Part shown: positions 1 to 13,956 of the stretch, in pieces
Layout of the letters: the number at the start of each line of letters is the position of its first letter
Numbering within the stretch: position 1 is the first letter of the stretch
Origin: Otis tarda
Taxonomy: Eukaryota > Chordata > Aves > Otidiformes > Otididae
Direction: 5' to 3'
Assembly (NCBI GenBank): GCA_026413225.1
Contig: CM048553.1
Location: 43,750,001 to 43,814,000, forward strand
DNA length: 64,000 nt
Translations under genes and position numbers: made by a program
Notes under the pieces: generated by a model
Database searches by the model: none
What the model saw: the letters and a program-made list of their open reading frames with translations, nothing else
What the model was told of the DNA's origin: nothing

Positions 1-326
1 TGAAGTACAACAGACTCGAGCTGCATAAAACAATGGACAAAGCAACATAGGCAGAGACCTTAAATCTTTGGCATGACTTTCTGTATGCATACATTGGGTC
101 ACAGTAGTAATCTGTTTAGTATCATAGCAACACCCAATGGAAAGCATGTGAATAGCAAGGAATCGGTAAGTGCAACTTCGTCATTATAACTGTGCATGCT
201 CCATGGTCAAATTCCCAGTTGTCTCAGAGACGACACATCATCTGAGACAGAAATAAAGCAGAATATTCTTACAGTGCCTGTTTGAGACAAAAAGAGCTAA
301 GAATGAAAGCTAGAAGTTGAAAATTA

Positions 327-354
327 TTATATTTATTTATTTATTTATTTATAA
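327..354. repeat. (TTTA)n microsatellite
   Basis: About six TTTA units follow ATTATTA. This is ordinary simple sequence. Confidence 0.9.
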
Positions 355-3300
355 ATTAGTTGGGAATATTCTGACTTCAACATGAACAATGTGGGACATC
401 AAAACAAGTGTCTTGATAAGATAGTATGATTGCTTGCTTTTGTTCCAAGAGATACACTGAAATTGGATTTTAATGGTTATATCTTTTGCTGCTTTCTCAA
501 TTAAAGCACATGAACCAGTTCTTAGTTCCTGAAGAAGGTATCCATGTGGTAAAGTTGTCCAGTTTCTCTCTCTCTTGATTGCTGTGATCAGATGGTATTT
601 AGTTGTAAGGATGATCTGGGAAGAGACTATTTCAAGAATTTTCATTAATCTGAGTGCTGTTTGGGTCCAGGTAAATCATAATGCAACTTGGAACAAAGCC
701 AGCAAACCAGTAGCCAAACTCACTTGGCTATGCACTAGATATATGTAAGATTCCATTTTTGGAGGACAGATTTTGTAGCTTCAAACACAGATAATTAGAA
801 ATTATCATAGGGTATTTGATACATATAAAGGAGAATATTTGAGCCTCATTATTAGAGTAGGACACTCTTCAAGTCCATATTTTAAAGATTTTTTTTATTC
901 ATTCCTCAAAAAGCCTGAAAACAGGCTTGAGCAGTTGGGTTGATTCAGGTGACACTGGTCACTTGTATTCATTTACCTATGATTCACTGCAAAAAGCATT
1001 CAGTCCTAGTTTCTTATTCTTGATGTAGTTCCCTGTTAGAGCTTCTAGTTAATTTATACATCTGTGCTATGAACCTGTATTTAAGCCTCTCAGCAAAGGT
1101 AGAAGCATCTTGATTTATCCCCCTCCTGGCAGTTGCTTATCTTCCTGCATGGAGAAGGAAGGAAACCCAAGTCTGCTAGTGTATTTGGAAAATCACAATC
1201 AGAGTCTGAAAATTATCCTCCTAGCATCTCAGTAATTGGCATAGAATGAAAATCATTCTAATTATTGCTGTGACCTCTTCATGGATTTCCGTTAAAAAAT
1301 GAGGAACTGGAGAACATTAGCAGAAGTATGCAACACTATCTGTTACTAACCTCTGCTGGTCAAAGACATGATCTTACTGAGAGAGAAAATTAATCAATCC
1401 TTTCAGGGTTAAATTAAATTGATGTAGGATTTTCAAATGGATTTCTTTCAGGTGTAGCAGTGAACTGGGAGGGTTTTACTTTTTTGCCCACATCTCCTCT
1501 GACCCCAGCTCTGACGTTCTGATTCTGACCTGGCCAACAATACGGCAGGAAAGGGTAAAGCAGCGTTGTATCTGCAAGGAGGGCACACGGGGCATTCTGG
1601 AGGCTCTGTATTCTGTATATTCCCAAGGCAGAAATATATCTATCTTTGTTTGACTTTCTAGCTTCAACTATTGTCTGTTGTCTCTTAAAAATTGTAGAGC
1701 TGAGCAATTGCTGCTCCAGACCACTCTGCTTCCACCCGGTGACAATGTAAAAGTTATTTTCTGGCACTTCAAACATTTTGCTGGTCAGATGCCTAATGCC
1801 TAGGTAAATTGAGCGGTATTGTGTCTATGTTAGTGAATTATTCCCACTAAGGGTGCTTCTCTGTCCAGCTCCTTGGCTTTGTTCCATTCCAATGGGAATT
1901 GCTCCACTGTCCTGCTTGCTCAACTAATAAGCATTTCATGATGTTCAGTCTTAGATATACAGTGCAAGATAATTGGTTGTCCCATAAATAATTAGTTAAT
2001 ATCTTTGCAGTTCTTCCAGACTGAGAAAGTACAGTTGTCTCCAGAAATCTGCAAACTCTCAGCACTTGGCAGATTCAATATGAACTTCATAAATATTCTG
2101 AGTAGCCCTGAGTGATTATTTTTTAGTGGGTTTTTTTTGTATTTGTTTTTGTTTTCCCTTTATTAGCACTGCATTTCTGAGACAAATAGACCAGGGCCTA
2201 CTGGGTATATTTTCTTCCTGTAGAAAGTGCAACCCCACATGAAACTATGGTGTAGGCCTCATATTGCCACTGTGAAAGAGAAGTCAGCAAACGAGCGCAT
2301 CAGACTATAGCGCTGTACATCTCCATCAAGATGTGCAGGGCACTATTAATGATGAAGCTAGCTCACCCTCAGTATTTTGGTGCTGTATCTCTTTTTGTTG
2401 GTGAATAAGGGACCTTATATGAAATCCTGCTAATCTGTCACATTTTGCAATCACTGAATTAAAGTAAAAATTCTTAGCTTTTCTGTCGGTAACAAATTGA
2501 TTTATCTTTGGATGGGCAAGCTTAGGGTACAATGTTTGCATAGAGGTTTTGTTCAGCTCCCAGTATCCTTGCATGCCTTACAAAAACTTAATTTTCTCTT
2601 TTTGAATAAATGCAAAGACTTAATGAGTTCTTCCTTTTCTCTCTGGAATTTCGCAGGAACATGCCTCAATTGCAGTAATTATCCTCTGCTGATATGTCCA
2701 TTATGCTCCCTCACAGCATTTTCTAGTCATTATAGTACTTCCTAAATTTTGTTTGCTTTGTAAATACTTTTGGTTGTCAGCGGACATGGGGCCAATTCCT
2801 GCCTCAGGGAAAATTTCAAGTAAGTGGGACATTTGAATACTACAATGCACGGTCAAGAATCTTCCTGTTTTGAAGTTGCTCTGTGTGGCTTTTATTTCTA
2901 ATTTTAATACCAGTTTGCAAATATCTGACAAAAACAAAAAAGAGAGAAGTACCGTTTTTGTGTAGCTTAAGAACCCTACAAGTAACAAGTGACTGTGGCA
3001 TTTTGGGACTGACTTTTACTAGAGCAGAAACTCTTAAACAGAAAGAAATTATCTGCAGCAGTACAGATATGTTTGCAAATACCTAAGGCAGCAAGATCTT
3101 GCTTTAAATAATGATCATCGTTGGCCATGCATTCTTCTTTTGAATAGGGCCCTAGCACTGCATTTCTGTGGATTCATTTCACCGAATGAACAGATATTTT
3201 CTGCCTCTCTCCTTAATTTAAATATTTTTCTTATGTCATCTCTTAAATTCTCCAACCATGGAGATTAAATTCAAATACTTAATCTTATCTTCAAACTTAG

Positions 3301-3910
3301 AAATGGAATAATGTATTTAAGAGCAGCATGTTTTATAGAAGATTGTGGCTAAAATGGTCATGAGAAAGCAGTATTCTAATCGAAGGTCAACTGTAGAGTA
3401 GGACAGTAGCAGCATTTTACACTGTCTTTTTCTCTGAGTCATTGAGCAAATGATACCTTGTTTGTCATTAGTGGTGCTGTAAATTGTTTTTCTGAATGAA
3501 TGAACTTAAAATGTTTTGTTTGATGATTTTTTAGCTCCTTTCTCTTAGTTTGGTGCTTTTTCATTTTGTTTAATTGTCTCATCATTTATAAGCATGAAAC
3601 ACTGAAAAACTCTTCCAAAACTCTGTTCTTGGGGAGTTTACTTCACTTTTTCAAGGTAAGTAATACATTACTATAAAAACCTATGTCTTCCTGTCTCACC
3701 CTCTCTGTAGATGTATATCTATTTGACATTTTAAACAAGACGAAACAGCAGCCAAAGGTAGAAACTAGGTATTGGTTTGTAGTTAGCTTAAAACATTTAT
3801 CGAGTGCTACAGAGAACTTAAACAGAATACAGGGTATTCCACTAGATTTGGTACTGCTAACACTCGGTGGAACTAGTTTTAAAAGCTTGCTATCTTTTAC
3901 ATATTGTTAT

Positions 3911-4000
3911 CCTCAGAAATTATCTTTATTCAGAAAACCTAAATTCCCTCACTTGTATCCTCAGAAATTATCTTTATTCAAAAAAATCTAAATTCCCTCA
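3911..4000. repeat. Two-copy 48-bp tandem duplication
   Basis: The block CCTCAGAAATTATCTTTATT CA...AAATTCCCTCA occurs at 3911-3951 and again at 3959-4000, a period of 48 bp. The copies differ by two substitutions and one inserted A in the adenine run. The high identity implies a fairly recent local duplication. Confidence 0.93.
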
Positions 4001-6542
4001 GTTCTTTTAACATATATGATATTAATGTTATCTGAATCTTTTATATTGTCTACTTTCTAAGAATTCAGTTTTGTCAATATTGTCATTGTTATCTGCTGAC
4101 TGCAGTATATAAATCTTCCCTACTGTATCAGAAAATATGATCTGTGTAAAGACCTTTGTTAAAAAAAAATAACTTTAACAAATTTTCTATTTATTTCTCC
4201 TGTTTCCAATTCCAGGCTGTAATTTTTTATGGAATCACTTTTATCTTTCACTTTCTGTGCTCCATGAGCATTGTTAGCAGAAATTTCTTTTACACCTTGG
4301 AAGCCTCTAAACATCCTTTTAACTTCTGTCAGTTCCCAGTCTTCATCTTTGATAGACAGTTAAAATCTTTAATTCCTCCTGTTATTGTCCTGCCTGATGC
4401 CTGGTGACGACCATGAGGTCACTGTAACTTCTCCTGCTTTGGACCCCAGATGCTTCTCCCATCCTTGGCAGTGTACAGAGGGCAGTCCCCAACTCAGGTC
4501 TCTCTGACAAACTGCTCCTTGCAGAGCAGGCTCTGTGGACATGTTGCCTCAATCCTGTTGGATGTTAAGAGGTACCTTGGTGATATATGCAGCTGTCAGA
4601 AGACAGTGTCCGTAAATAAAGTCCAACTTTTTGGATATCACACAATGGTTAAGATCACATAGACTTTGCAGGAGACAGTCACAGAGATGGACTTTCTAAC
4701 CAAGAAACTACAGAATGGGTGCTGAATTAGTAGAAAATACAAAAGCTTTTGCTTAGAAAGCAGTTCCCTGCTTAGGTCTCTGTGGCTTTATTTTGCAGCT
4801 TGTGCAGGCTTCTGTGGCACCGCCAACCTCATCAGTGCTGCATGTTCTACTCTTCCTTTTAGATCCATAGCTGTCACACACCGCCACTGAAGCCTCCTGG
4901 CCTTGCCCTCCTTCTGGTACTCAGTCAAATATTGCTTGTGGTTAATCCAGCCTGTACCGACTCTTCAGCAATAGATTTCCAATACAGTGTGATTTCAACT
5001 GAAATCAAGTGTTTCTTGGACTGTCTTCTTCATTTCAAAGACAGCCTTTAAAAGTTAGATGATATTTGTGTTGCTTCATGTCATTCTTGAGAATTTCGAA
5101 TGTGAAGTTTATCATTTTGTATCACTGCACAAGACAGATTTCTCCATCTTTAGCTCTTTTTTTTTCCTCCAGAATTATGTTTCTGTAACATGCAGTTGTC
5201 CTTGCTCGACTGATGTTTGTGTAGGTTCTTCTAGTTTCGTAGCACACATCCCATGTCTTGCTGCAAAGGTCCATTCCAAATAACCTAGATTTCTTGGAAT
5301 TTGAAGAATGTATATTCTTTAAAGATAAGGGATACTTTCTAGAAAAAAAAAGTTCCCGTCCGCTCAAGATGTGATCTCATTTCTATTTAGCTCAGACAAA
5401 GATGCCTTTAACTAGGAGGATACAGAATGAGATGTTTACCCAGTAAACCCCAATAGCTGGTGTGCACTTATTTCTTGGAGGAACATGAGTTGAGCTAATT
5501 TGTATTTGAGATATTAGGAGGTGTGTATCAGTGCTAAATCACGTAGTTTGGGCTTGTCAGGGAATTTATTTGAGAGAAGACAGAGTGCTGACATTGTCTA
5601 AGGCCTACTTTTCCAGAAATACGTAAAAATGTTGATGATGAGTACAGTCTCGAAGATCTGATGTGCTACATATTTATGTCTTGTTTTATTTGAGCTTGTA
5701 CTGGTCTGTAGTTTCTTAGGAAAAGAACAATATATCTTTTTGTATTTTAAATAATCATCCTATGAAATACTGACTTTTGTAATCTAGCTGTATACTTAAT
5801 GAGAAATTATTTCACAGGTTTGTTTTTTAATTCCTCTGTAACTGCAAATAATAAAAACCGCGTAAGAACAGTTTGTTTGTGGTATTGCAGTAATTCAGGT
5901 CATGATGTATGAAACAGCATTACTGGGGTTTGGATTAAGATCTTTCACTTGGTTTATAAAATTGAAGTTAGAGAACAATATAGCATATAAATGAGAAAAG
6001 TTCATTCCTTGTTTCTTTCTGTCACAGTATCACCTGTCATATCTTTTCTAAGATTTCTGGACGTCTGCAGCATAAATGGAGAACTGCATTCTTTTCTCAT
6101 TTGTAATATCTGGTGGTAATGAACTGTGTCACAGTTCATCTAGACTAATTTTAATATATACATTTTTTTCTTTTAACTCAAAGTGCATTTTTGCTTTGAA
6201 GAGTGACTATGTAAATCTTCTCTTTCAACAAATCCATTCCCTTTATATGCAATGTCAGGTATACTAGCTTGTGAACAAAAAAGTCTCTTCTATATGTTAT
6301 TGCTGCATATTGTAACCAGCACAGCTGAGAGCGTGTGCACTGAATTCTGTCATGCCTCATTCATCAGCAGGAGAAGTGTCGACAAGTTTCTGGTCCAGGG
6401 ACAGTTGCTGTTGCTTGGATGCACTTGTAAAATCCAAGACGAGACAGATGAGTTGCGCAGGTGTTATGGCAGGCAAAATTTATGAGCTAGAAAGATTCAC
6501 AGCTTGAATTTCAGATTGTTTAGGTCTAAAGGGCTGGCAATT

Positions 6543-6573
6543 TAAAACAAACCAAAACAAACAAATAAAAACA
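6543..6573. repeat. A-rich (AAAC)-like simple sequence
   Basis: This is an irregular run of AAAC, AACC and AAAT units with no sign of an attached retro-copy. Confidence 0.8.
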
Positions 6574-8774
6574 TGCAAATCAGAGCATGAAACAATGTGG
6601 AACATTGTAAAGCCTTTTGTACATGATTCAGATTTCAGGGAGGAATTCTGCTTTTGCATCAACTGTGGCCAGCAGTGGCACAACTCCTGTTTCTTCCTCT
6701 CCCATGTTACTTTATTAGTCCCTTCAGGATGCATTAAATGATGGAGTACATCTGCTTTGCAGGCCCTGCTGCTGCAGTGTAGTGTTGTCACACCTGAGCC
6801 AGCTAGTTTAAAACTCATTTAAAAAGCTAACTTGAGCAAGGGTATCAATCTGGCTGAGCGCGGACTAACCACTTGAGCTCATAGTGTGTTTGCTCAATAA
6901 TATCCAGCAAGTGGTTTACGTGATCTTTTTTTTTTCTTTAAGCAAGGAAAATTATTTCCCTTTCAGCCCTTTCATAGAAGAATTCTTCCTTTCCTCCTCC
7001 TTCCTCCCTCCCTCCCTCACACTTTTCCACCTGCTTTCACATTAAACATTTTAAAATGTGAAGTACAGAGAAGTTTTAAGTCAGAAGTTTCAGTCTGAAC
7101 CTTTGCCCTGTAAATTCCAGCTAACCTGAACAAAGGAAAAAAAAAGTTTTATTGAAGTTTAAAAATGTACAAATAGATATTTTTTGACAGCTTCCTTTGG
7201 GCATCCATATTTCAGCCAGAAGTGGAAATCTCTGGGACTGGGCTTTTCAGATGCCCCAATAAAATTGGAGCATTGATTTTTCATCCTTTTTGGAACACTG
7301 CTGTAAATCAGTAAGCGTCCAGGTGATGTGTGCCTGGTCTGTGCTGCCTGTGGGGCTCAGCAAGGACATGGCAGCTGCTGCCTTAAAGCACACTTGGGTG
7401 GCAGATGGCCTCGTGGAGACTCTCAGGTGGGTTTCCCCCATCAGGGCTGGTATGGAGGGTTTTCTTCTCCAAATGCATTTTTACTGGCAGGGCTTGCGAA
7501 GAATTAGGTGGCTTGAAAGTGAGGATATGTATCCAAACTTCTGAGTGCTTTTGTGGACAGAAGTCAGTCTGCAGGTGCTTAGTGTGTCCTTAAGCGTTTT
7601 GGGAGAAATTTGGTGCTCATGCCTTTAGGAAGGACTGTGTAGCAAGAAAGGGAGTGTAACAAGAGAGGGAAGGCACATATAATGAGACAGGACAGAGCCT
7701 GTCCTCCCTTCCTGATCTTGCCTTTCTGCCGCTTTCCCTCCGTCCCTCCAAAAGCAAGCCTTTTCCTGCCAGCAGAGGAACATTGAGGGCCCTTACGCAG
7801 GGCTCCCTACCCTGAGAGGATGAAGTGGCATCAAGTGTCTGAAGTAGCATGTGAAGATCTTTCCCTTTGTGATTCATCCAGATGAAGTAAGATGAGCGGC
7901 ATCACAACAGCAGTTTCCATATGTTTTGAATACCAAAAGCCTGTTTCATAATTGAAGTCTCTCCCCCTTCTCCTCCTCAAATGGGTACTGCACAACAGAG
8001 AAAAGCAATTCAGCCTGAAAGCACTGGGGAAGCAGGAGGCTAACATTTTCTTTGATTTTTTTTTTTTCTTTTTGGTCACAACAACGTCATTATGCTGGTC
8101 AGCAGTCCTTAGCAGCTGTAAAAGCCCTGTTTCTTGCCCATTTCTGTTAGTCTTTCTTGTGTGAATGGCAGCATTTGATCACAAGATCATAGAAAGGTCT
8201 TTTCCAAGTTCAATCACAGGAACTTGAAAGAGGGGCGAAACAGCCTACATTTTACCAGGACTGCCTTAGTGTCTATGATGTGTCTGCAATTTACCTTCTA
8301 CAATGTAAGAGACATCAAGAGGGAGGGGAAAGGTGCTGGCTGTCTGAGTCTGCATTTATCCTTTTTGTTAAAGCTCATTAAAACAGCATTTCATATGCAG
8401 CATTTCCCCCACCACCATGTATATAATCCTTGAGTATTTCCAGTTACTGCTGTTCAGCAAAGGAAAAGAAAAGAAACTGAAAAATGAGAGAGGAGGGGGA
8501 AAGGAGTAATTTAACTTTTTGATTGCCGTAGATACAGTATGAGAAAATACTTTTCAAAGGCCAAGTTTTACAAGCCCTACTTCACGTAAGACTTTTCATT
8601 TAAAAAAATGCAAATTTTAACCACAAAAAAAAAATCTAACAAAAAATGTTCCTATTATCGTGTATGGCTCTTCAGTTACAGTATTATATTACTGAATATG
8701 ATCAGCATCTTCCTCAGTTAGATTACTGATTACAGTGTGAATTTTCTGATTCTGAGCCCTTTTCCCTCTGGCTA

Positions 8775-8979
8775 TCCCTTTCCCCTTTCCTCTTCCCCTT
8801 TCCTTTTCCCCTTTCCCCTTCCCCTTCCCCTCTCCCTTCCCCTCTCCTTTCCCTTCTCCCTTCCCCTCTTCCTTCCCCTCTCCCTTCCCCTCTCCCTTTC
8901 CCTCATTTTATTTTCCTTTTTTTCCTTTCCCCTCTTCCCCTCCCTTTCCCCTTCCACTCCTTCTCTCTCCTCCCCTTTC
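8775..8979 (+). repeat. Long polypyrimidine tract (CCCCTTTCC-type)
   Basis: The plus strand carries an uninterrupted run of C and T from 8775 to 8904 (130 nt). Short T-rich and C/T-rich runs continue it to 8979, broken only by single adenines at 8905, 8910, 8956. Units such as TCCCTTCCCCTC recur irregularly. The complementary strand is almost pure purine. The tract ends CCCCTTTCAG, which resembles a splice acceptor, followed by TAAATACC. Open frames here are low-complexity artefacts. Confidence 0.97.
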
Positions 8980-9196
8980 AGTAAATACCATAACTTTGTG
9001 ATCAATGTAAAGTTTTGTAGTTCATAACTGTCACTACAAAATTTTGAAGTATGTATTCAAATTAAGAAAATATGACCTTGCAGCCTACTAACTGTATTCT
9101 TGCTTAGATTTCCCTCTCCAAGCTCACCCCACTATAACAGCAACATGAGTGAGTATCTGCTCTCCAAAGCGCTCTCCTTTAAGAAATTCTTCATCA

Positions 9197-9233
9197 GCTG
9201 AGTTTTACATTACAGTGTAATGAAAGCCTCAGC
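9197..9233. repeat. Imperfect hairpin around CATTACA-G-TGTAATG
   Basis: The inner arms CATTACA/TGTAATG are perfect around a single G (9215). Outward come one mismatch, three pairs (one of them a G-T wobble), one mismatch, and then perfect GCTGAG/CTCAGC. In all 16 of 18 positions can pair. It is too short for a standard microRNA precursor. Confidence 0.85.
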
Positions 9234-12200
9234 ATTTGGGATTTTCAAAAGACACCTGGTAGCATAGGAATAAATATATTGTGAGAGTCTGTCTTTCACT
9301 GATGCAGTTGATGTCATCGGTTATTTTAATCTCTAATTTATCTTGTTTCAGACTAGTCCCAAGGGTGGCTCTAATAGAAACCAGGGAAAAACGAGTTGGA
9401 TTCTCTGAAAGCAGAGAATATTCTCCCTGTGTGTGAGCGCCAGCACCAAGAAACTTGCCTTTTCCTTAGGCAGCTGTGATTTCAACAGGCATGGTGTGTG
9501 GTGGATGCAGGTTTAGGTTGAGCAGTTTTTCCTTTTCCGTACGAGTGATCTGTGTTTCAGTATACCACATATAATGTAAGAAAGAATAGTCGTTAAAAAT
9601 CCTAAATGATTTTTTTTTTTGTGATTGAGGTTTTGCTAGGCAGTTTTTAATTTATGTAAGTATATGTTTTGCCTGCTTGTGGTTTCAAACAAATACTTTC
9701 CTTTTGTGCATCTACTGACCCAGATTGCTGGTTTTAGTATTGTCTACTAGGCATTTCATCCAAAGTGGGAGTTAATTTCAGTGCTAAGAAGATAAAAGAT
9801 GTAGATGGGACAGTTCAAGATGGAAAATATTGAAGATATTTGAGCATGTCTGAAGTTTAAATTTAAAGGTTTTTTTTTCCCAAGATGTTACTTGTTTACT
9901 GGCTTTGGAAAAGTAAAATATGTTCAGCATTCCTAAAAATGTACATAATGAGAGTACTGACTCAGGATTCTTCTATTCTGATCATTTTATGTGATCTTTG
10001 TTTCTAGAAGGTTTTTCTAGACATCAGAGTAGTAATGTACAGGAGGCTTATTTTGTAAGTGGGCTCCATACTGTTCCTCCAGTATCTGTTCCTAATCTAA
10101 CATCATTGCCATTTTTTTAAGTAGTTTGAGTGAGAGGTGCCATGAAATTGCATGGATTGTTACATATTGAAGTCTTTTCGGCTTAACTGAAACTGTTGAC
10201 CATTAATCAACATTAATATAATCAAATGTATGAAAGTTACGTGGAGCCAGACTGTCAGACCTGGGAAGTAAAACTGTTCCTTTATCCAACAAAAACAACT
10301 TGGAAGCTGAAAGCTTCTATTTGTCACATAAGAAAGATCAACTCAGGATCAGGAAGAAGATCCACCCTTCCTTTAAGCCGAGAGTTTCAAAAAGATGCTA
10401 ATTATATTGATTTTGGTAGTGGTTTTTGTTCAGCAGATGTTTTTCTCCTAGGAGATACATGAGGACCACCAACACACTTCAAACAGACTCCCGAAAAAGA
10501 GCAGTCACCACATAATGGTTTTCAGTCCCCACTGGCAGGTGTGAATCAATGGCTAATTTGTTATCTCATTACCATTTCTTGTGCATCAGAACCTGTACCT
10601 AGCAGAGAACATGAAAACCTTTCCGCCTGGTTGCTGCACATCTTCTGATAACAAACACAAACTTAATTCTATTTATTTTCATGTTTCTAACCTTCTGCAG
10701 GGGAAGAACAATGCAGGCAGAGACTAGCGGTAACTGCTGTGCAAAATTGCCATTGTAATCTCGCCCTTTTTAAGGGAACATGATGAGTCCCAAGCAGTCC
10801 AGTCTCAATCTGAAGCCTGTAATAGCGTCCCAAGGAGACATAGTGAAAAGCTTTAGCCAGCACAAGTGCATTTTGTAAAATTAAATGTGTCTGTCAGAAC
10901 TTACAAACACTAGTTAAGGAGTCAGAATAACTCCATTATCTAACATAGCTGACACGTTCCAGCTATGGTTCTATCACCGATTCATGTACGCCATCTAAGG
11001 GGGATGTGGCAGAGAGAGATGAGTCAGGGGAAGAGATGATGCCAGGTAAGTTAGGATGTCAATCCTTTCACCAGACGCATGAGCAGAGAGATCTTTGTTA
11101 GGTACCACAGTGGAAACACCACAGCGCGTGCTGTCTTTGAGAGACCTGCAGCTGTTAGAAATACCGTAGGTTTGCTCTTTGGTTTAATTCTCATTTTGTT
11201 ATTTTTTTTAGTGTTTCTTAACCTACTACTGTCTCAGTAAGAACAAGCTTAACCTGCACAAGCAACTACTCAAAGAACAGCTGACTGCATCTCACTTTCC
11301 TTGCTGCTGAGCATCTTGGAGAGAGTATCTTGATTAATAAAATGGTCATCCATCACTCTTTGCTGTTCCCAGCAGACTTAGTGCAGTGTGTCTTCCCTGC
11401 AGCTAGCGTTGCCTTGCTGTCACTGTCTCTTTTATGCCAGCATTTCAAAAATTTCCTCTGTGGGTTTTGAGCAGCCTCAGCTGCACTGAACTTCTTGTAA
11501 ATACAATTCTGCATCTACATGTCCTGTGCCTGCAGCGCTGAATCAGACACTGTCTGCATCTTGTCACTTATCTGCTCTTGAAGGAAGGGTTTTGCCGGCT
11601 GATGACACAGCACAGATTCCTCCGCTCTTGGTAGGCAGACTGGACACCAATGGCTTGGACCTAGAGCCTATGCGTTGCTGTCCTTTTCTCAATGCAGAGT
11701 CAGAAGCGCTTAATGTTTTACGCTGTGACAGATTAGACAGGAGAAACCTTCTGTTGTCTGATAACCTCCTTTGATAACAAGTTTGTATTGTTGGAGCTAA
11801 ATCCATATGACAGCTACTCGTCTTGCTTTGTCTGTTTTGCTTGGGCTTTTTGAGCTCTGATACATGTGAAGGATGTTGACTTGACTATGCCGTGCATTGT
11901 TGATTTTTGCAGATGAAGATACAGCCTAAGAATCTGGGAAAATTTGAGTTGTGGTCCCACCTGTCATGCCAGAATTGTTGACAAGCCCATTTGTCATCAA
12001 AGCTGATTCTCATAGCATTGTGTGTGTGTATGTATAAATATATATGTTTGGAGATTTTTCCCCCCCTGAAATGTCATTGATGACCTTGATTGAGAAAGGT
12101 TTATTAGCACATACTTAAATAACTCTTACTCAAATTTTAAGAACATGCTTGATTTTTGTCCTGAACAGTAGTGATCTTCCAAGTCTGAATTTTCTATTTA

Positions 12201-13003
12201 AAGAGTAAAAGAGCAGCTGGATGAGAGAGCAAAGTTCCTTTTCTAACATCTGCCGAGGTTTTGAAGGATGAATTTGAATCTTTTTCTTAAAGACAAGTGA
12301 AAGTTAATCATTTTGGATAGATCAAAATCAATGTATCTGAATTATTTGAACAAGCTAAGAGCTCCTCTGAATCACCAAATTTATAGAGGCATATTGGCGT
12401 CCAGTTACATTAAAAACCAGTTCTGGTTTTTTTATACTTTGAATGCTTTGGACATTTTTGTTTGTTCAATATGCATATCTATTTCCATTCCATTCGATGT
12501 CCCTAATACTTGAGCATCTTGCAAATTAATTAACTCACAGGATAATATACTGAGTGATCTTTGGCTGTTCTTTGTGACAGGAAAGGTGAGACCAAAGAAG
12601 GGAACATTTGCTTGATATCATATAGGAAGTTTTGAGTGCTAAGAATAATAAAAATAACTAATGCATAGTTTTTCCATACACTTTTTCGCTAGTGGATCTC
12701 AAAGAAATCTGATTTTTAATCCTACATCTTAATTCAAGCTCATTAACTCTTCTTAAAGTCAGATTGTGTTTGTTTTGATGGGTTTTATTTTGGTTGTAGT
12801 GATTATAAATCTGTTTTCCTAGATAATCCTTTTAAAGGAATTAAATTTCCTGATATTTTACCATTATGTGACAATTTTTGAGACCGTTGCTGCCTGCATC
12901 TTCCATCTGGATACTGCTTTTAATTTGTTGGCATGTGTTTTTGTGCTGAAATACCTGTCTCTTGGAATTAGATCTCAGCTGAGCTGGATGGGGAATTGAG
13001 CCA

Positions 13004-13019
13004 TGAATGTTAACATTCA
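13004..13019. repeat. Perfect 16-bp palindrome
   Basis: TGAATGTTAACATTCA is self-complementary. A further palindrome, CTCAGCTGAG, containing an E-box-like CAGCTG, lies about 30 bp upstream. GTTAAC with flanking symmetry resembles the core of an HNF1-type site, but the match is partial. Confidence 0.85.
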
Positions 13020-13956
13020 CATGCATCAGTTCGTTTTTACAGGCTTCTGCAATTGAGCTTAGCTCTTAGAAAAGAACTCGTGTTCCTTTCACAGAGGATA
13101 TCCTTTTGCTCTTGTGGCACTTTAAAGGTCTGTCCCTAATATCTGCCAAAACCAAAGTAACAGTTCCTTAGGTATTTCCTGTTTTCTCTTGTTAAGAGCT
13201 CTAAAGTATCTATCAACTTAAAACAGTTTCTCCTCTTCCGTGCTAGCTTTTAAAAGTTGCATCAGTCTTAAAAACAGTCAGTTCTCAGCACATTCCCTTG
13301 CAGTCAACATCCTGATAGAATTTTCTTTTGCTATTTTGTCTTCAATGTTGGGTTTTTTTCCGTGTGTTGAAATTTTTTTCACTGCTTGTTGCCTGTTTGG
13401 AAATCTCAAAGCTCTGTTCCAGACAAAAAGACAGTCTTTAAGATGCTGAGTCTCCTCCTTTGCCAAAATTAGAAACATGCTTAAGGCTCTTGTTAGATCC
13501 TGGTTTTAATTTCCTGGTTAAAAGACTTCCCCTCCTTTTTTTTCCTAGTGCCCTTTTTTTTTTTCTTCCCTTATTTGCCTTAAAATTGGTTGCTCCTTTC
13601 CGTGTACGGTGAGATGATAGTTCTGAGAATGTCTTTGGGCTTCTGAGCTCATAGTAAGAGGATGTTGGGGAATAGGCACTTAATGGCATCGTCACTGCTT
13701 TCCCATGGCTGTTGCTGCTTGGTTGAGCAAGAAGGTTCTCATCTACTCTATTTATATTCCTTGTTATGATTATTGGTTTTTTTAATTGTCTAAAAATAAA
13801 AAGGGGCAAGTTTAGAGTCTCTGCGCACTAGATTGTAAGTAGTAGCATTTTAACAGCCTGCAGAAAACATTTTTCCCCCTGAGACTCTTTCTGGTTGTCA
13901 GGGCCCAATACTCTCTGACCAGGTTCCTTCAGATACTTCACACGATAAGAGTTCAG

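Noticed and set aside
8737..9027. Open frames of Pro/Leu/Ser/Phe on the plus strand and Arg/Glu/Gly on the minus strand
   Set aside because: They are direct translations of the polypyrimidine tract, which contains almost no stop codons on either strand.
13438..13809. 123-codon minus-strand frame rich in Lys and Arg
   Set aside because: The basic stretch is translation of T-rich and CCTT-rich plus-strand sequence. There is no domain and no gene context.
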